NCBI RefSeq assembly: GCF_002001205.1
Contig: NZ_MUNZ01000116.1
Location: 1 to 64,000 of the forward strand
Source of the DNA: Hydrogenophaga sp. A37
GTDB lineage: Bacteria; Pseudomonadota; Gammaproteobacteria; Burkholderiales; Burkholderiaceae_C
Direction of reading: 5' to 3'
Length of the DNA: 64,000 nt
In this document: in pieces, positions 44,569-53,475 of the stretch
Numbering within the stretch: position 1 is the first letter of the stretch
Layout: every line of letters starts with the position of its first letter
Made by a program: the position numbers and the translations under genes
Notes under the pieces: model-generated
The model's database searches: none
The model's input: only the letters and a program-made list of their open reading frames with translations
Told to the model about the DNA's origin: nothing

Positions 44569-45513
44569 TCATGTCCGCCCCGCCTGGCCGTGGCCGAAGT
44601 TGTCCTGCGCCTGGTCGATCAGGCTGATGAACACGTCTTCGAGGTTGGCCCGCGTTTCGCGCAGCACCACGCCACTCTCGGCCTGGAAAGCGCCGAGCGA
44701 CTGCGCCAGCAGCGCGGCGTCGCGCCCGGCCACGTGCAACGTGTTGCCGAAAGCGACGACGTTCTGCACACCGGGCAGCGCGCGCAGGCGTTCGCTCAGG
44801 TCCTGCGCGGCAGCGCCTTCGAGCGCCCAGACGCTCAGACCCGCCGCGTCCACGATCTCACGCTCGTTGCCGCGCGCCAGCACCTTGCCGTAGGCGATGT
44901 AGACCAGGTCGTGGCAGCGCGCGGCCTCGTCCATGTAGTGGGTGGACACCAGCACCGTGATGCCCTCTGCGGCCAGGCGGTGGATCTGGTCCCAGAAGTC
45001 GCGCCGCGCCTTGGGGTCCACGCCGGCCGTGGGTTCGTCGAGCAGCAGCAGGCGCGGCCCATGGATCAGGCAGGCGGCCAGCGCCAGGCGCTGTTTCCAG
45101 CCGCCCGAGAGCGTGCCGGCGAGCTGGCGCTCCCGCGCCTGCAGGCCCAGTTGCTCCAGTGCCTGGTCGACCGCCGTGCGGCGCTGCGGCAATTCGAACA
45201 GGCGCGCGACGAAGTCCAGGTTCTCGCGGATCGAGAGGTCGTCGTAGAGGCCGAACTTCTGCGTCATGTAGCCCACCTGGCGCTTGATGGTGGCGGCCTC
45301 GCGGCGGAAGTCCAGCCCCAGGCACTGGCCCTCGCCCGCGTCGGGCCGCAGCAGGCCACAAAGCATGCGGATGGTCGTGGTCTTGCCGCTGCCGTTGGGC
45401 CCGAGGAAACCGCAGATGCGGCCCTGGCCCACCTGCAGGGTCACGTCGTCCACCACGGCGCGGCCGTCGTAGCGTTTGGTCAGGCCGCGCACGTCGATGG
45501 CGAGGGCGTTCAC
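44569..45513 (-). CDS. ABC transporter ATP-binding protein (exporter)
   Basis: A 314-aa ATPase: Walker A GPNGSGKTT (about residues 39-47), LSGGWKQRLALA signature (a W where Q is usual), Walker B LLLLDEPTAGVD and a C-terminal domain. GTG 45513 overlaps the adaptor stop by 4 nt (GTGA), indicating coupling. With the permease at 43374 it forms a drug- or lipid-type exporter; substrate unknown. Confidence 0.92.
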   Translation of the reverse strand: MNALAIDVRGLTKRYDGRAVVDDVTLQVGQGRICGFLGPNGSGKTTTIRMLCGLLRPDAGEGQCLGLDFRREAATIKRQVGYMTQKFGLYDDLSIRENLDFVARLFELPQRRTAVDQALEQLGLQARERQLAGTLSGGWKQRLALAACLIHGPRLLLLDEPTAGVDPKARRDFWDQIHRLAAEGITVLVSTHYMDEAARCHDLVYIAYGKVLARGNEREIVDAAGLSVWALEGAAAQDLSERLRALPGVQNVVAFGNTLHVAGRDAALLAQSLGAFQAESGVVLRETRANLEDVFISLIDQAQDNFGHGQAGRT

Positions 45514-46595
45514 TTCGGCTCCTGTGCCAGCCGGGTCACGTCCAGCGGCTGGCCGGGGCGCAGCCGCGCAGCGTCGGCCGGGCGCGGCGCCGCTTCCACC
45601 AGAAACACCAGTCGGGCGCGCTGGGCGTTGGAGTAGATCACCGGTGGCGTGAATTCCGGGCCACTGGCGATGCGGATGATGCGCGCCGGAATCGCCTCGC
45701 CGCAACCGTCGCAGCGCAGTCCCACCCACTGCCCGGTGGCGAGCGCGCCGACCTCGGTTTCGGGCACATAGAACCGGGCCTTCACGCCTCCCGGTGGCAA
45801 CAGCGACAGCACCGGTTGCCCAGGCGCCACGTGTTCGCCGACGCGGAAAAACACCTCGGCCACCTGGGCATCGGCGGGCGCGGGCTGCTGCTTCTGGGCC
45901 AGCCGCCAGTCGCTCTGGCGCAGCACCTGGCGCGCGGCTTCGGCCTGGGCCTGGGCGGCATTGGTTTCGTCGCTGCGCGCCGGCAGGGCCGCCACGCGCA
46001 AGGCGGCCTCCAGCTCGGCGACCCGGGCCCTCGCCTGGTCGAGCGCGGCCTTGGCGGCGTCCAGGCTGGCCTGCGACACAAAACCCTGTGCCACCAGATC
46101 CCGCTGGCGCGCCCAGGCGGTCTGCGCGAGTACGGCCTGCGCCCGGGCCTGCGCCAGCTGGGCGCGGGTGACCGCCACCTCATCGCTGCGCCGGCCTTTG
46201 GTGGTGTTGGCGGCCTGTGCCAAGGTACCGGCCAGGCGGGCCTGTGCTTCGGCCTGCGCCGCCTGCTCGGCCTGAGCGTCCAGCGCGAACAGCGCATCGC
46301 CCTGACGGACCCGGTCGCCCGCCCGCACGGTCAGCCTGTCGAGCCGCCCACCCACCGGGGACGACACGTGTACATAGTCACCCTCGACATAACCCGACCA
46401 GCCCGTGGGCGGCGCCTCACCGCAGGCCAGCAGGCCGGCAACCACGGCCAGCCCCGCGGCCCGACGAAGCCTGCGCCCTCCGCCGGGCGATGCGTCGTGC
46501 ACCACCTCCCCCAAGGCAACGACACGTTCGTGCTCGAACACGGAGGCCGCCGGGATGTCGCGGCGGATGCTGCGGGTGAACACGTTGTCGGTCAT
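45510..46595 (-). CDS. HlyD-like periplasmic adaptor lipoprotein
   Basis: A 361-aa membrane-fusion protein: biotinyl-lipoyl region YVHVSSPVGGRLDRLTVRAGDRVRQGD, a coiled-coil hairpin (about 105-215) rich in Ala/Gln, then a beta-barrel. ATG 46595 has a poorly supported N-terminus; a GTG at a residue near 34, preceded by GGGGGAGG, would instead give a short lipoprotein signal ending LLAC. Either way it is a lipoprotein candidate. It links the inner-membrane ABC to the outer membrane. Confidence 0.82.
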   Translation of the reverse strand: MTDNVFTRSIRRDIPAASVFEHERVVALGEVVHDASPGGGRRLRRAAGLAVVAGLLACGEAPPTGWSGYVEGDYVHVSSPVGGRLDRLTVRAGDRVRQGDALFALDAQAEQAAQAEAQARLAGTLAQAANTTKGRRSDEVAVTRAQLAQARAQAVLAQTAWARQRDLVAQGFVSQASLDAAKAALDQARARVAELEAALRVAALPARSDETNAAQAQAEAARQVLRQSDWRLAQKQQPAPADAQVAEVFFRVGEHVAPGQPVLSLLPPGGVKARFYVPETEVGALATGQWVGLRCDGCGEAIPARIIRIASGPEFTPPVIYSNAQRARLVFLVEAAPRPADAARLRPGQPLDVTRLAQEPK

Positions 46596-46690
46596 GGCTG
46601 ATCGTCCGGTGAGGCCAGGCGGGGTGGCATGGTGCTGGCCAGATTCATTCTGCCTTGAACTTTTCGAGCTGGGCCGCATCATTCCCTGCG

Positions 46691-47533
46691 ATGAAACGTT
46701 TCCTGATCCTCCTGTTTGCCGCGGTCGCGGTGCTCACCGGCTGCGCCACGCTCGATCAGCGGCAGCGGGCCTGGATCTTCCAGCCGTCCGACCGCAGCTG
46801 GTCGCGGGGCACCGAAGCCGCCGAGGGCATGGACGATGTCTGGATCAGCTTCCCGTCGAAGGAGACCACCCAGCCGGTGAAACTGCACGGCCTCTGGCTG
46901 GCGCATGACAACTTCAGCACCCGGCCGGACGCGCCCGTGCTGCTCTACCTGCACGGCGCTCGCTTCAACGTGACCGGCTCGGCCTTCCGGGCACGCCGCA
47001 TGCAGGAGCTGGGCTTCTCGGTGCTCGCCATCGACTACCGGGGCTTCGGCAAGAGCTCGCCTGGGCTGCCCTCGGAAACCATGGCCTACGAAGACGCCCG
47101 CGCCGCCTGGGACTGGCTGGGCCAGCAGCACCCTGGCCGGCCGCGCTACATCTTCGGTCACTCGCTGGGGGGCGCCATCGCCATCGAACTCGCCGCCCAG
47201 GTGCCCGACGAAGCGGGCACGCTGGTTGAAGGCAGTTTCACCTCGATTCCGGACGTGGTCAGCAGCTTCAAGTGGGGCTGGCTGCCGGTGGGGCCGCTGA
47301 TCACCCAGCGCTTCGACGCGGTCAAGCGCGTGCCCGCCATCGGCTCGCCGCTGCTGGTGGTGCACGGCGGCGAAGACCGTTTGATCCAGCCCGCACTGGG
47401 ACGCCGCCTGTTTGAGGCCGCCACCGGCAAGAAGGCCTTCGTGCTGGTGGAAGGCGGCTCGCACCACAACACCAATTCCATGGGCCAGCCGCAATACCGC
47501 GTGGCGCTGGCCGAGCTGTTCGGGTTGAACTGA
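46691..47533 (+). CDS. lipoprotein alpha/beta hydrolase
   Basis: A 280-aa hydrolase. Lipoprotein signal MKRFLILLFAAVAVLTGC with the lipobox Cys at about 18, then FSMLAI-type core: LYLHGARFNVTGS (oxyanion loop), YRGFGKS and the nucleophile GHSLGGA (Ser about 158); HGGEDRLI holds the acid and GGSHHNT the His. Resembles BEM46/ABHD12-like hydrolases. Divergent from the adaptor operon. Probably membrane-anchored in the periplasm; substrate not known. Confidence 0.85.
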   Translation: MKRFLILLFAAVAVLTGCATLDQRQRAWIFQPSDRSWSRGTEAAEGMDDVWISFPSKETTQPVKLHGLWLAHDNFSTRPDAPVLLYLHGARFNVTGSAFRARRMQELGFSVLAIDYRGFGKSSPGLPSETMAYEDARAAWDWLGQQHPGRPRYIFGHSLGGAIAIELAAQVPDEAGTLVEGSFTSIPDVVSSFKWGWLPVGPLITQRFDAVKRVPAIGSPLLVVHGGEDRLIQPALGRRLFEAATGKKAFVLVEGGSHHNTNSMGQPQYRVALAELFGLN

Positions 47534-47539
47534 ATCACC

Positions 47540-47620
47540 CCCGCGCCGCCTTCGGCGTCACCCCCTGAGGGGGCAACGCGGTGCGGCCCGGCAAAGCCGG
47601 TTCCGCCGCGTCCTGGACGC
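47540..47620. repeat. intergenic palindromic repeat
   Basis: Consists of the GCGCCGCCTTCGGCGTC hairpin, CCCCCTGAGGGGG and CCCGGCAAAGCCGG stems, the standard layout of this dispersed element. Lies between the hydrolase and the MFS gene and may end the hydrolase transcript. Confidence 0.7.
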
Positions 47621-47669
47621 ATGCACGTCGCGCAGGTCGCACATGGGGGCATCTGCTACCCTCAATCGG

Positions 47670-48920
47670 ATGTCCGCCTCCCGTTCCGCCATGTCACCCG
47701 GCCTGATCGTGCTCGTGCTCTCCCTGCTGCTCGGTCTGCAGCCGATCACCACCGACCTGTACCTGCCCGCCCTGCCCGCCATCACCCAGGGCTTCGGCGC
47801 CAGCATGCCGCAGGCCCAGCTCACCCTGACCGCGCTGCTGCTGGCCTTCGGCCTCTCGCAAATGGTCTGGGGTCCGCTGTCTGACCGCTTTGGCCGCCGG
47901 CCGGTGTTGCTGGTCGGCATGGTGCTGTACATGCTGGCCTCGGTGGGCAGCACCTTCGCTGCCTCGATGGATCAGCTCATCGTGTGGCGCACGCTGCAGG
48001 GCATCGCGATGGGCGCGGGCGTGATGTGCGCGCGCGCCATCGTGCGCGACCTGTACGCCCCCACCGAGGGAGCGCGCATCATGTCCAAGGGCCTGACCGG
48101 GCTGGGCGTGATCGCCTGCGCCAGCGCACCGATAGGCGGCCTGTTGGCCGAGTTCGCGGGCTGGCGCATGGCGCTGATGGTGCTGGCCGTGTTCGGCGCC
48201 GGCACCCTGGCGGTGCTGGCTTGGCGCTTTGAAGAGACCCTGGCGCAGAAGAACCCGCGCGCGCTGGAGCCGCTCACCTTGCTGCGCACCTGGGCGCAGA
48301 TCGTGCGCCACCCCACCTTCTGGGCCTTCACCCTGCTCTCAGCCACCTCTTATGGTGGCCTGTTCACCTTCCTCGCCGCCTCGCCTTTCGTGTTCATCGG
48401 TGTGCTCGGCCTCTCGAAAGCCGCCTACGGTGTGGTGATGTTCTCGATGTCGCTGTCGTACATCGTCGGCACCCTCATCTGCCGCCGCCTGCTGCCCCGA
48501 CTGGGTGTGCGCAAGACGGTGGCGATCGCCGGCGCCTGCACCCTGGTCGCTGGCACCACGATGGGCCTGCTGGCCCTGTTCGGCGTGCAGAGCGTGGCGG
48601 CCATCATGGTGCCTGTCTACCTGTTCATGCTCGGCCACGGCGTGCACCAGCCCTGCGGCCAGAGCGGCGCCGTCGGCCCGTTTCCGCATGCGGCCGGTGC
48701 GGCCTCGGCGGTCAGCGGCTTCCTGATGATGGTCCTGGCGTTTTTCATGGGCGGCTGGCTCGGCAAGAGCCTGGCCGTCAGCCAGGGCAGCGTGCAACCC
48801 CTGACCAACGGCATGTGGTTCTGGAGCGTGCTGATCGCACTCACCGCGTGGACGCTGGTGCAGCGCTTTGGCGAAGCCAAGGCGCCCCTGGTGCGCGTCG
48901 CCTCTGAAACCGCCACATGA
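47670..48920 (+). CDS. Bcr/CflA-type MFS drug efflux transporter
   Basis: A 416-aa 12-helix major facilitator of the DHA1 drug:H+ antiporter family. [19 protein letters not shown] is the first-helix/loop signature of Bcr/CflA, and [14 protein letters not shown] is motif A. ATG 47670 starts [11 protein letters not shown]; another ATG upstream (47643) is less favoured because its N-terminus is repeat-adjacent. It overlaps miaA by 4 nt. Drug range unknown. Confidence 0.88.
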   Translation: MSASRSAMSPGLIVLVLSLLLGLQPITTDLYLPALPAITQGFGASMPQAQLTLTALLLAFGLSQMVWGPLSDRFGRRPVLLVGMVLYMLASVGSTFAASMDQLIVWRTLQGIAMGAGVMCARAIVRDLYAPTEGARIMSKGLTGLGVIACASAPIGGLLAEFAGWRMALMVLAVFGAGTLAVLAWRFEETLAQKNPRALEPLTLLRTWAQIVRHPTFWAFTLLSATSYGGLFTFLAASPFVFIGVLGLSKAAYGVVMFSMSLSYIVGTLICRRLLPRLGVRKTVAIAGACTLVAGTTMGLLALFGVQSVAAIMVPVYLFMLGHGVHQPCGQSGAVGPFPHAAGAASAVSGFLMMVLAFFMGGWLGKSLAVSQGSVQPLTNGMWFWSVLIALTAWTLVQRFGEAKAPLVRVASETAT

Positions 48921-49906
48921 CGACGAGCGAAGCGCGGCGGGGGGGTGTCGTGCTGGCCATGGCCGGGCCGACCGCGAGCGGAAAGAGCGCGGCCTCTCTG
49001 GCCATTGCCGAGCGCTGGCCGGTCGAGATCATCAGCGTCGATTCGGCGCTGGTCTACCGAGGCATGGACATCGGCACCGCCAAGCCCACGCCAGACGAAC
49101 TGGCCTGGGTACCGCACCACCTGATCGACATCACCGATCCGCTGCAGGCCTACAGCGCTGCCGATTTCGTGCGCGATGCCACCCGGCTCATCGGTGAGAT
49201 CAGCGCCCGGGGTCGCACGCCGCTGCTCGTGGGCGGCACGATGTTGTATTTCAAGGCGCTCATGCAGGGCCTGGACGAGATGCCGCGGGCCGATGCCGCC
49301 GTGCGCGCCGACATCGAGGCCCGCTCAAAGGCAAACGGCTGGCCGGCGATGCACGCCGAGCTGGCGCGCGTGGACCCCGCCACCGCCGCGCGCCTGGCGC
49401 CCAACGACTCGCAGCGCATTCAGCGCGCGCTGGAGGTGTTTCAGGTGTCGGGGCAACCGATCTCGTCCTTCCAGACCGGGCCGATCAGCGGGCACCACAA
49501 CCCCTTGGTCCCGGGTGCCTTCATCAGCCTGGAGCCCACCGACCGCGCCTGGCTGCACGCCCGGATTGCACAACGCTTCGACGCCATGCTGGAGGCAGGC
49601 TTCCTGGAAGAGGTGCGGGCACTGCGGGCACGCGGCGACCTGCAACCGGACCTGCCATCCATGCGCTGCGTGGGTTACCGCCAGGCCTGGGAGGCACTCG
49701 ACACCGCGGGCGGCGCGCCGCTCACGTCGGCCCAACTCGCCGAGCTGCGCGACCGCGGCATCTTCGCCACGCGCCAGCTCGCCAAGCGCCAGATCACCTG
49801 GCTGCGGTCCATGCCCGAGCGGGTGGTGGTCCCGTGCGACGCACCTGATGCGCTGGACCAGGTGGTTCAATGCGTGCAAGACCTGCTCGGCCCGCCCTCT
49901 CACTGA
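48917..49906 (+). CDS. miaA: tRNA dimethylallyltransferase MiaA
   Basis: A 329-aa enzyme that adds a dimethylallyl group to A37 of UNN-reading tRNAs. The P-loop is [13 protein letters not shown] (about residues 15-27), followed by [16 protein letters not shown] and [13 protein letters not shown], and a C-terminal part with [12 protein letters not shown] and [14 protein letters not shown], all family landmarks. The start overlaps the MFS stop by 4 nt. Length is normal. Confidence 0.94.
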   Translation: MTTSEARRGGVVLAMAGPTASGKSAASLAIAERWPVEIISVDSALVYRGMDIGTAKPTPDELAWVPHHLIDITDPLQAYSAADFVRDATRLIGEISARGRTPLLVGGTMLYFKALMQGLDEMPRADAAVRADIEARSKANGWPAMHAELARVDPATAARLAPNDSQRIQRALEVFQVSGQPISSFQTGPISGHHNPLVPGAFISLEPTDRAWLHARIAQRFDAMLEAGFLEEVRALRARGDLQPDLPSMRCVGYRQAWEALDTAGGAPLTSAQLAELRDRGIFATRQLAKRQITWLRSMPERVVVPCDAPDALDQVVQCVQDLLGPPSH

Positions 49907-49910
49907 AACC

Positions 49911-50030
49911 ATGCTGCAACGCCTGCTCCATCTTCTGCCACCGGCCCTGCGATGCCGCTGCACGCTGGGCCATGCGCTCTGGCTGATCGCGCTGGTGATG
50001 GTGTTCATGGTCTGGGGGCATGGGGCATGA
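49911..50030 (+). CDS. very small membrane protein (39 aa)
   Basis: ATG 49911, 4 nt after miaA, opens 39 codons ending at TGA 50028-50030. There is a short Cys-containing basic stretch and one hydrophobic segment (LWLIALVMVFMVW). Its helix and position behind miaA suggest a real small membrane protein, but no homolog is known to me and no ribosome site is evident. Confidence 0.4.
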   Translation: MLQRLLHLLPPALRCRCTLGHALWLIALVMVFMVWGHGA

Positions 50031-50035
50031 GCGAG

Positions 50036-50066
50036 CGCCGGGCCGCTCCCAAGCACGCTCGCACCG
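50036..50066. repeat. GCTCCCAAGC-type intergenic repeat
   Basis: CGCCGGGCCGCTCCCAAGC followed by GCTCGCACCGCAG, the inverted counterpart of the element at 44519-44568. It lies about 25 nt before the ABC ATPase start. Confidence 0.6.
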
Positions 50067-50091
50067 CAGCACACAGGGCGAAGGTATTCCG

Positions 50092-50757
50092 ATGAGCCTC
50101 ATCATTGAACATCTTGGCAAGCGCTACGGCGAGGTGCCGGTGTTTTCAAATGTGAGCCTGCGCGTGGCGCCCGGCGAGTTCGTGGCCATCGTCGGCGAAT
50201 CGGGTGTGGGCAAGTCCAGCCTGCTCAACTGCATGGCCGCGCTCGACGACTGGAGCGAGGGCAGCATCACCCACGACGGCGTGGACCTCGGCACCCTGGG
50301 CGAGGTGCAGCGCGCGCATTGGCGGCGTGAGAAGCTGGGCTTCGTGTTCCAGGCTTTTCACGTGCTGCCGCACCTGGACGTGGCGCAAAACGTGGGCCTG
50401 CCCTTGCTGCTGCTGGGTCGGCCCGACACCGCGCGTGTCGCAGAGATGCTGGCGGCGGTGGGGCTCGAAGGCCTGGGGGAACGCCTGCCGGCCCAGCTCT
50501 CAGGCGGTCAATTGCAGCGCGTGGCGATTGCCCGCGCGCTGGTGCACCGCCCCCGCCTGCTGCTGGCCGACGAGCCCACCGGCAACCTCGACCCGTCCAC
50601 GGCGCGCCAGGTGATGGACGTGCTGGAGCGGCAAGCCAAAGACAGCGGCGCGGCACTGATCCTGGTGACGCACTCCGAAGCTGCGGCGGCTCGGGCTCAC
50701 AGGGTGTTGCACCTCACGGCGCAGGGACTGCACGAGGCGCCGACCACTCAGCCTTGA
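50092..50757 (+). CDS. LolD/MacB-type ABC ATPase, unpaired
   Basis: A 221-aa ATPase: Walker A GESGVGKSS, signature QLSGGQLQRVAIARAL, Walker B LLLADEPTGNLD and His-loop THSEAAA. These place it in the LolD/MacB/FtsE group that works with FtsX-type permeases. No permease follows; a repeat region and a converging regulator gene come next. Its partner must be elsewhere or lost. ATG 50092 follows AAGG about 9 nt upstream. Confidence 0.85.
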   Translation: MSLIIEHLGKRYGEVPVFSNVSLRVAPGEFVAIVGESGVGKSSLLNCMAALDDWSEGSITHDGVDLGTLGEVQRAHWRREKLGFVFQAFHVLPHLDVAQNVGLPLLLLGRPDTARVAEMLAAVGLEGLGERLPAQLSGGQLQRVAIARALVHRPRLLLADEPTGNLDPSTARQVMDVLERQAKDSGAALILVTHSEAAAARAHRVLHLTAQGLHEAPTTQP

Positions 50758-50784
50758 GTCGCGCTGGGCTTGCGCATTAGGGAT

Positions 50785-50900
50785 CGCGCGAAGCGCGGCA
50801 GGCAACCCCTTTCCGGCGCGAAATGCCCCAACCCAGAACGCGGCGGAACCGGCTTTGCCGGGCCGCTCGCGTTGCCCCTTGAGGGGCGGAGCGGCCACAC
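50785..50900. repeat. intergenic palindromic repeats
   Basis: A CGCGAAGCGCGG hairpin, then the GGCGGAACCGGCTTTGCCGGG and GCCCCTTGAGGGGC stems of the dispersed family, in the gap between the ABC ATPase and the converging ROK gene. About 170 bases without a gene; nothing else seen. Confidence 0.65.
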
Positions 50901-50925
50901 GCAGTGGGCAAGCGATGGGGGTGGG

Positions 50926-52218
50926 TCAAGTCTTCAAGAAGATGTCCCGGTCCGGCGCAAAGCAGGCGTGCAACGGCAACAAGGCCCCGCCCAGCGCGCG
51001 AGCGTCCGAGCCGATGCTGCCCAGCTCCAGGCGCGGCAGGCCCTGCAGGCCTTCGAGGTTGTAGGCCTTGAGCGCTTCGCCGGTGCGTGCCCAGAGGTCG
51101 CGCAGCAGGTCGGGCGCGACCACACCGTCGATCACCACCGCCTCGACATCGAGAAAGGCCGTGCCGGCCACGATGCAGTGCGCCAGCGCGAGCGCGGCGC
51201 GGTCGATCCACTCGCGGGTGTAGGGCAACCAGGGTGCCTGCATCGCGCGCGCATCGTAGGCGGCCATGGGGTCCAAAGCGTGCTCGCGGAAGCGCTGCTC
51301 CAGGTCCCACAACGAGGCCTGGCTGATCAGCTGTGGTGGCAGCTCTTTCACGCCCGGCACCGCCACCTGCAAGGGCAGCGAGGCCACGGCACCCGCGTTG
51401 CCGTTGACGCCTCGGTGCAAGTGGGAGTTGATCACCAGACCGCCGCCCACGAAGGTGTCCATGAAGAGGTAGAGAAAACTGTGCAGTTCGCGGCCCCGGC
51501 CCTGCAGCAGCTCGGCCACGCAGGCGGCCGAGGTGTCTTTGGCGTAACTCACGGGCAGGTCGGTCAGGGCCTGCACCTCGGTGCCCAGGTCGATCTGGCC
51601 CCAGTCATGCGCCTGGGCTTCCGTCAGGCCCAGCATGCGGTGCCAGCCACCCAGCTGGAACGGCGCGGCCACGCCAACGCCCACCACGCGGCTGCGCAGC
51701 GGGCCGAGGCCGTCGAGCAAGCGATTGAGATGGGCACCGATGGCGGGCAACAAGGTGGCCGCATCGGGGAACGGGTAGTCGAGCACGATGCGCTGGCGCA
51801 CGCGGCCGAGAAAATCGACCAGCAGCCAGTCGGCGCTGCGGCGCCCGATCTTGATGCCGATCGCGAAGGCGCCGTCAGGGTTCATGCCAATGGGCACCGA
51901 GGGCTGCCCCACCCGGCCGCGCACCGGCGCTTCACGGGTCAGTAGTTGGTCTTCGTCCAACCGGGCGGTGATCAGGCCGATGGTCTGGGCCGTGAGCCCG
52001 GTCAGTCGCGCGAGTTCGGCTTTGGGCTGACTGCCGTGCACGCGCAGCGCTTGCAGCACCACGCGCTCGTTGAACTGGCGCATGCCCACCTGGTTGGAGC
52101 CACGCTGGCGCAGGCGCGGCGCGTCCGCAATGTCGCCCGCGGTCACCACGGCGGGCGAGCTTTCGGTGGTGTCTTGAAGATGCGGATCGGTCACGGTAAC
52201 CGAGTGTGACATGGTCAC
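50926..52218 (-). CDS. ROK-family transcriptional regulator
   Basis: A 430-aa NagC/XylR-like regulator. The N-terminal HTH is KAELARLTGLTAQTIGLITARL (about residues 65-86), followed by a sugar-kinase-like ROK domain with VVGVGVAAPFQLGG and GVNGNAGAVASLPL. Kinase-site residues look partly lost, as in regulators. GTG 52218 overlaps the fucU stop by 4 nt; ATG 52212 is an alternative. As the last gene of the fructose ABC operon it likely represses it (FrcR-like). Confidence 0.86.
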   Translation of the reverse strand: MTMSHSVTVTDPHLQDTTESSPAVVTAGDIADAPRLRQRGSNQVGMRQFNERVVLQALRVHGSQPKAELARLTGLTAQTIGLITARLDEDQLLTREAPVRGRVGQPSVPIGMNPDGAFAIGIKIGRRSADWLLVDFLGRVRQRIVLDYPFPDAATLLPAIGAHLNRLLDGLGPLRSRVVGVGVAAPFQLGGWHRMLGLTEAQAHDWGQIDLGTEVQALTDLPVSYAKDTSAACVAELLQGRGRELHSFLYLFMDTFVGGGLVINSHLHRGVNGNAGAVASLPLQVAVPGVKELPPQLISQASLWDLEQRFREHALDPMAAYDARAMQAPWLPYTREWIDRAALALAHCIVAGTAFLDVEAVVIDGVVAPDLLRDLWARTGEALKAYNLEGLQGLPRLELGSIGSDARALGGALLPLHACFAPDRDIFLKT

Positions 52219-52667
52219 GCACGCAGAGGCTGGCCCAACACACCTTTGCGCAGGATGAAGTTGCCCCAGGGCTCCAGCTCACCGGTGACGACGATGGCGT
52301 AGGCCTTCTTCACGCGCTCGTAGAACGCGTAGCGCTCCACGGCCTCCACCCGCTCGGTCGGCAGGCCGGCACCGGCCAGCAGGTCGATGGCCTCGCGCTG
52401 CAGCGCCGAGCGGTAGCCTTCTGGCGTGTCGCTCACGTGCATGTAGGCGACCGGGTGGCTCACGTCTTCTGCCAGCGGCAGCACGCTCACCACCGCCTGC
52501 AGCGTGCGCAGCATGCCCACGCCCGGCAGGCGCAGCACCGGCTTGCCGGCACCGAGACTCATGGCGGTGAAGTTGGCGTCGGCCAGCACCACCGCGTCGT
52601 CGTGGCCCATTTCGGCGAGCAGCTTGAGCATGTCGGGGCTGAGCAGGGGATCAATGCCTTTGAGCAT
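52215..52667 (-). CDS. fucU: RbsD/FucU-family sugar mutarotase
   Basis: A 150-aa mutarotase/pyranase of the RbsD/FucU family: MLKGIDPLLSPDMLKLLAEMGH and VVLADANFTA at the N-terminus, and YAFYERVKKAYAIVVTGE with WGNFILRKG at the end, the catalytic His/Tyr region. It is FucU-like in length. Embedded in a fructose-type ABC operon, it may interconvert fructose ring forms or anomers for the kinase; this is inference. It is 9 nt after the ATPase gene. Confidence 0.85.
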   Translation of the reverse strand: MLKGIDPLLSPDMLKLLAEMGHDDAVVLADANFTAMSLGAGKPVLRLPGVGMLRTLQAVVSVLPLAEDVSHPVAYMHVSDTPEGYRSALQREAIDLLAGAGLPTERVEAVERYAFYERVKKAYAIVVTGELEPWGNFILRKGVLGQPLRA

Positions 52668-52676
52668 CTGGGTCTT

Positions 52677-53474
52677 TCAAGCAAGGACCTCGGCCGGCAG
52701 CTGGTCGACGGTCATCGCGCCCGTCATCACCGCCACCGTGTCGCTCATGCTGATCTTCTTCGGGTTGACCACCGCGGCGCGTTTGCCCAGGCGGGCGATG
52801 TGGATGCGGTCGGCGATCTCGAAGACGTGGGGCATGTTGTGGCTGATCAGGATCACGGGCAGGCCCTTGTCGCGCACACGGCGGATCAGTTCCAGCACCA
52901 TGTTGCCCTCCTTCACACCCAGCGCGGCGGTGGGTTCGTCCATGATCACCACGTGCTGCGCGAAGGCCGCGGCGCGCGCCACGGCCACGCACTGGCGCTG
53001 GCCGCCCGAGAGCGTTTCCACCGCCTGCGTCATGGAGCGGATGCCGACCTTGAGGTCGTTCATGCGCGAGATGCTTTCGGCCAGCATCTTCTTCTTGTCG
53101 ATCATCTGCAGCACGCTGCCCAGGAAACCGGGGCGGCGGATCTCGCGGCCGAGAAACAGGTTCTCCGCAATCGTCATGGCGGGGGCCACGGCGAGGTCCT
53201 GGTACACGGTTTCAATGCCGGCGCGACGCGCGTCGATGGGGCTCTTGAAGTGGGCGCGCTGGCCGTCCAGGTAGATCTCGCCTTCGTCGGGAATCGTGGC
53301 GCCGGCCAGGCACTTGATGAGCGAGGACTTGCCGGCACCGTTGTCGCCGATCACGGCCAGGATTTCACCGGCACGCAGTTCGAAGTCGGCGCCGTCCAGC
53401 GCGGTGACCTGGCCATAGCGCTTGACGAGGCCTTTGGCCTGGATCACGAGGGGAGAGGAGGTATCGATGGTCAT
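52677..53474 (-). CDS. frcA: sugar ABC ATP-binding protein (FrcA-like)
   Basis: A 265-aa single-domain ATPase: Walker A GDNGAGKSS (about residues 43-51), signature LSGGQRQCVAVARA, Walker B VVIMDEPTAAL. Ribose-type importers use a double ATPase of about 500 aa, whereas fructose FrcA has this single form, so the assignment to fructose fits. It acts with FrcC; the permease stop is 1 nt upstream. Confidence 0.88.
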   Translation of the reverse strand: MTIDTSSPLVIQAKGLVKRYGQVTALDGADFELRAGEILAVIGDNGAGKSSLIKCLAGATIPDEGEIYLDGQRAHFKSPIDARRAGIETVYQDLAVAPAMTIAENLFLGREIRRPGFLGSVLQMIDKKKMLAESISRMNDLKVGIRSMTQAVETLSGGQRQCVAVARAAAFAQHVVIMDEPTAALGVKEGNMVLELIRRVRDKGLPVILISHNMPHVFEIADRIHIARLGKRAAVVNPKKISMSDTVAVMTGAMTVDQLPAEVLA

Positions 53475-53475
53475 T

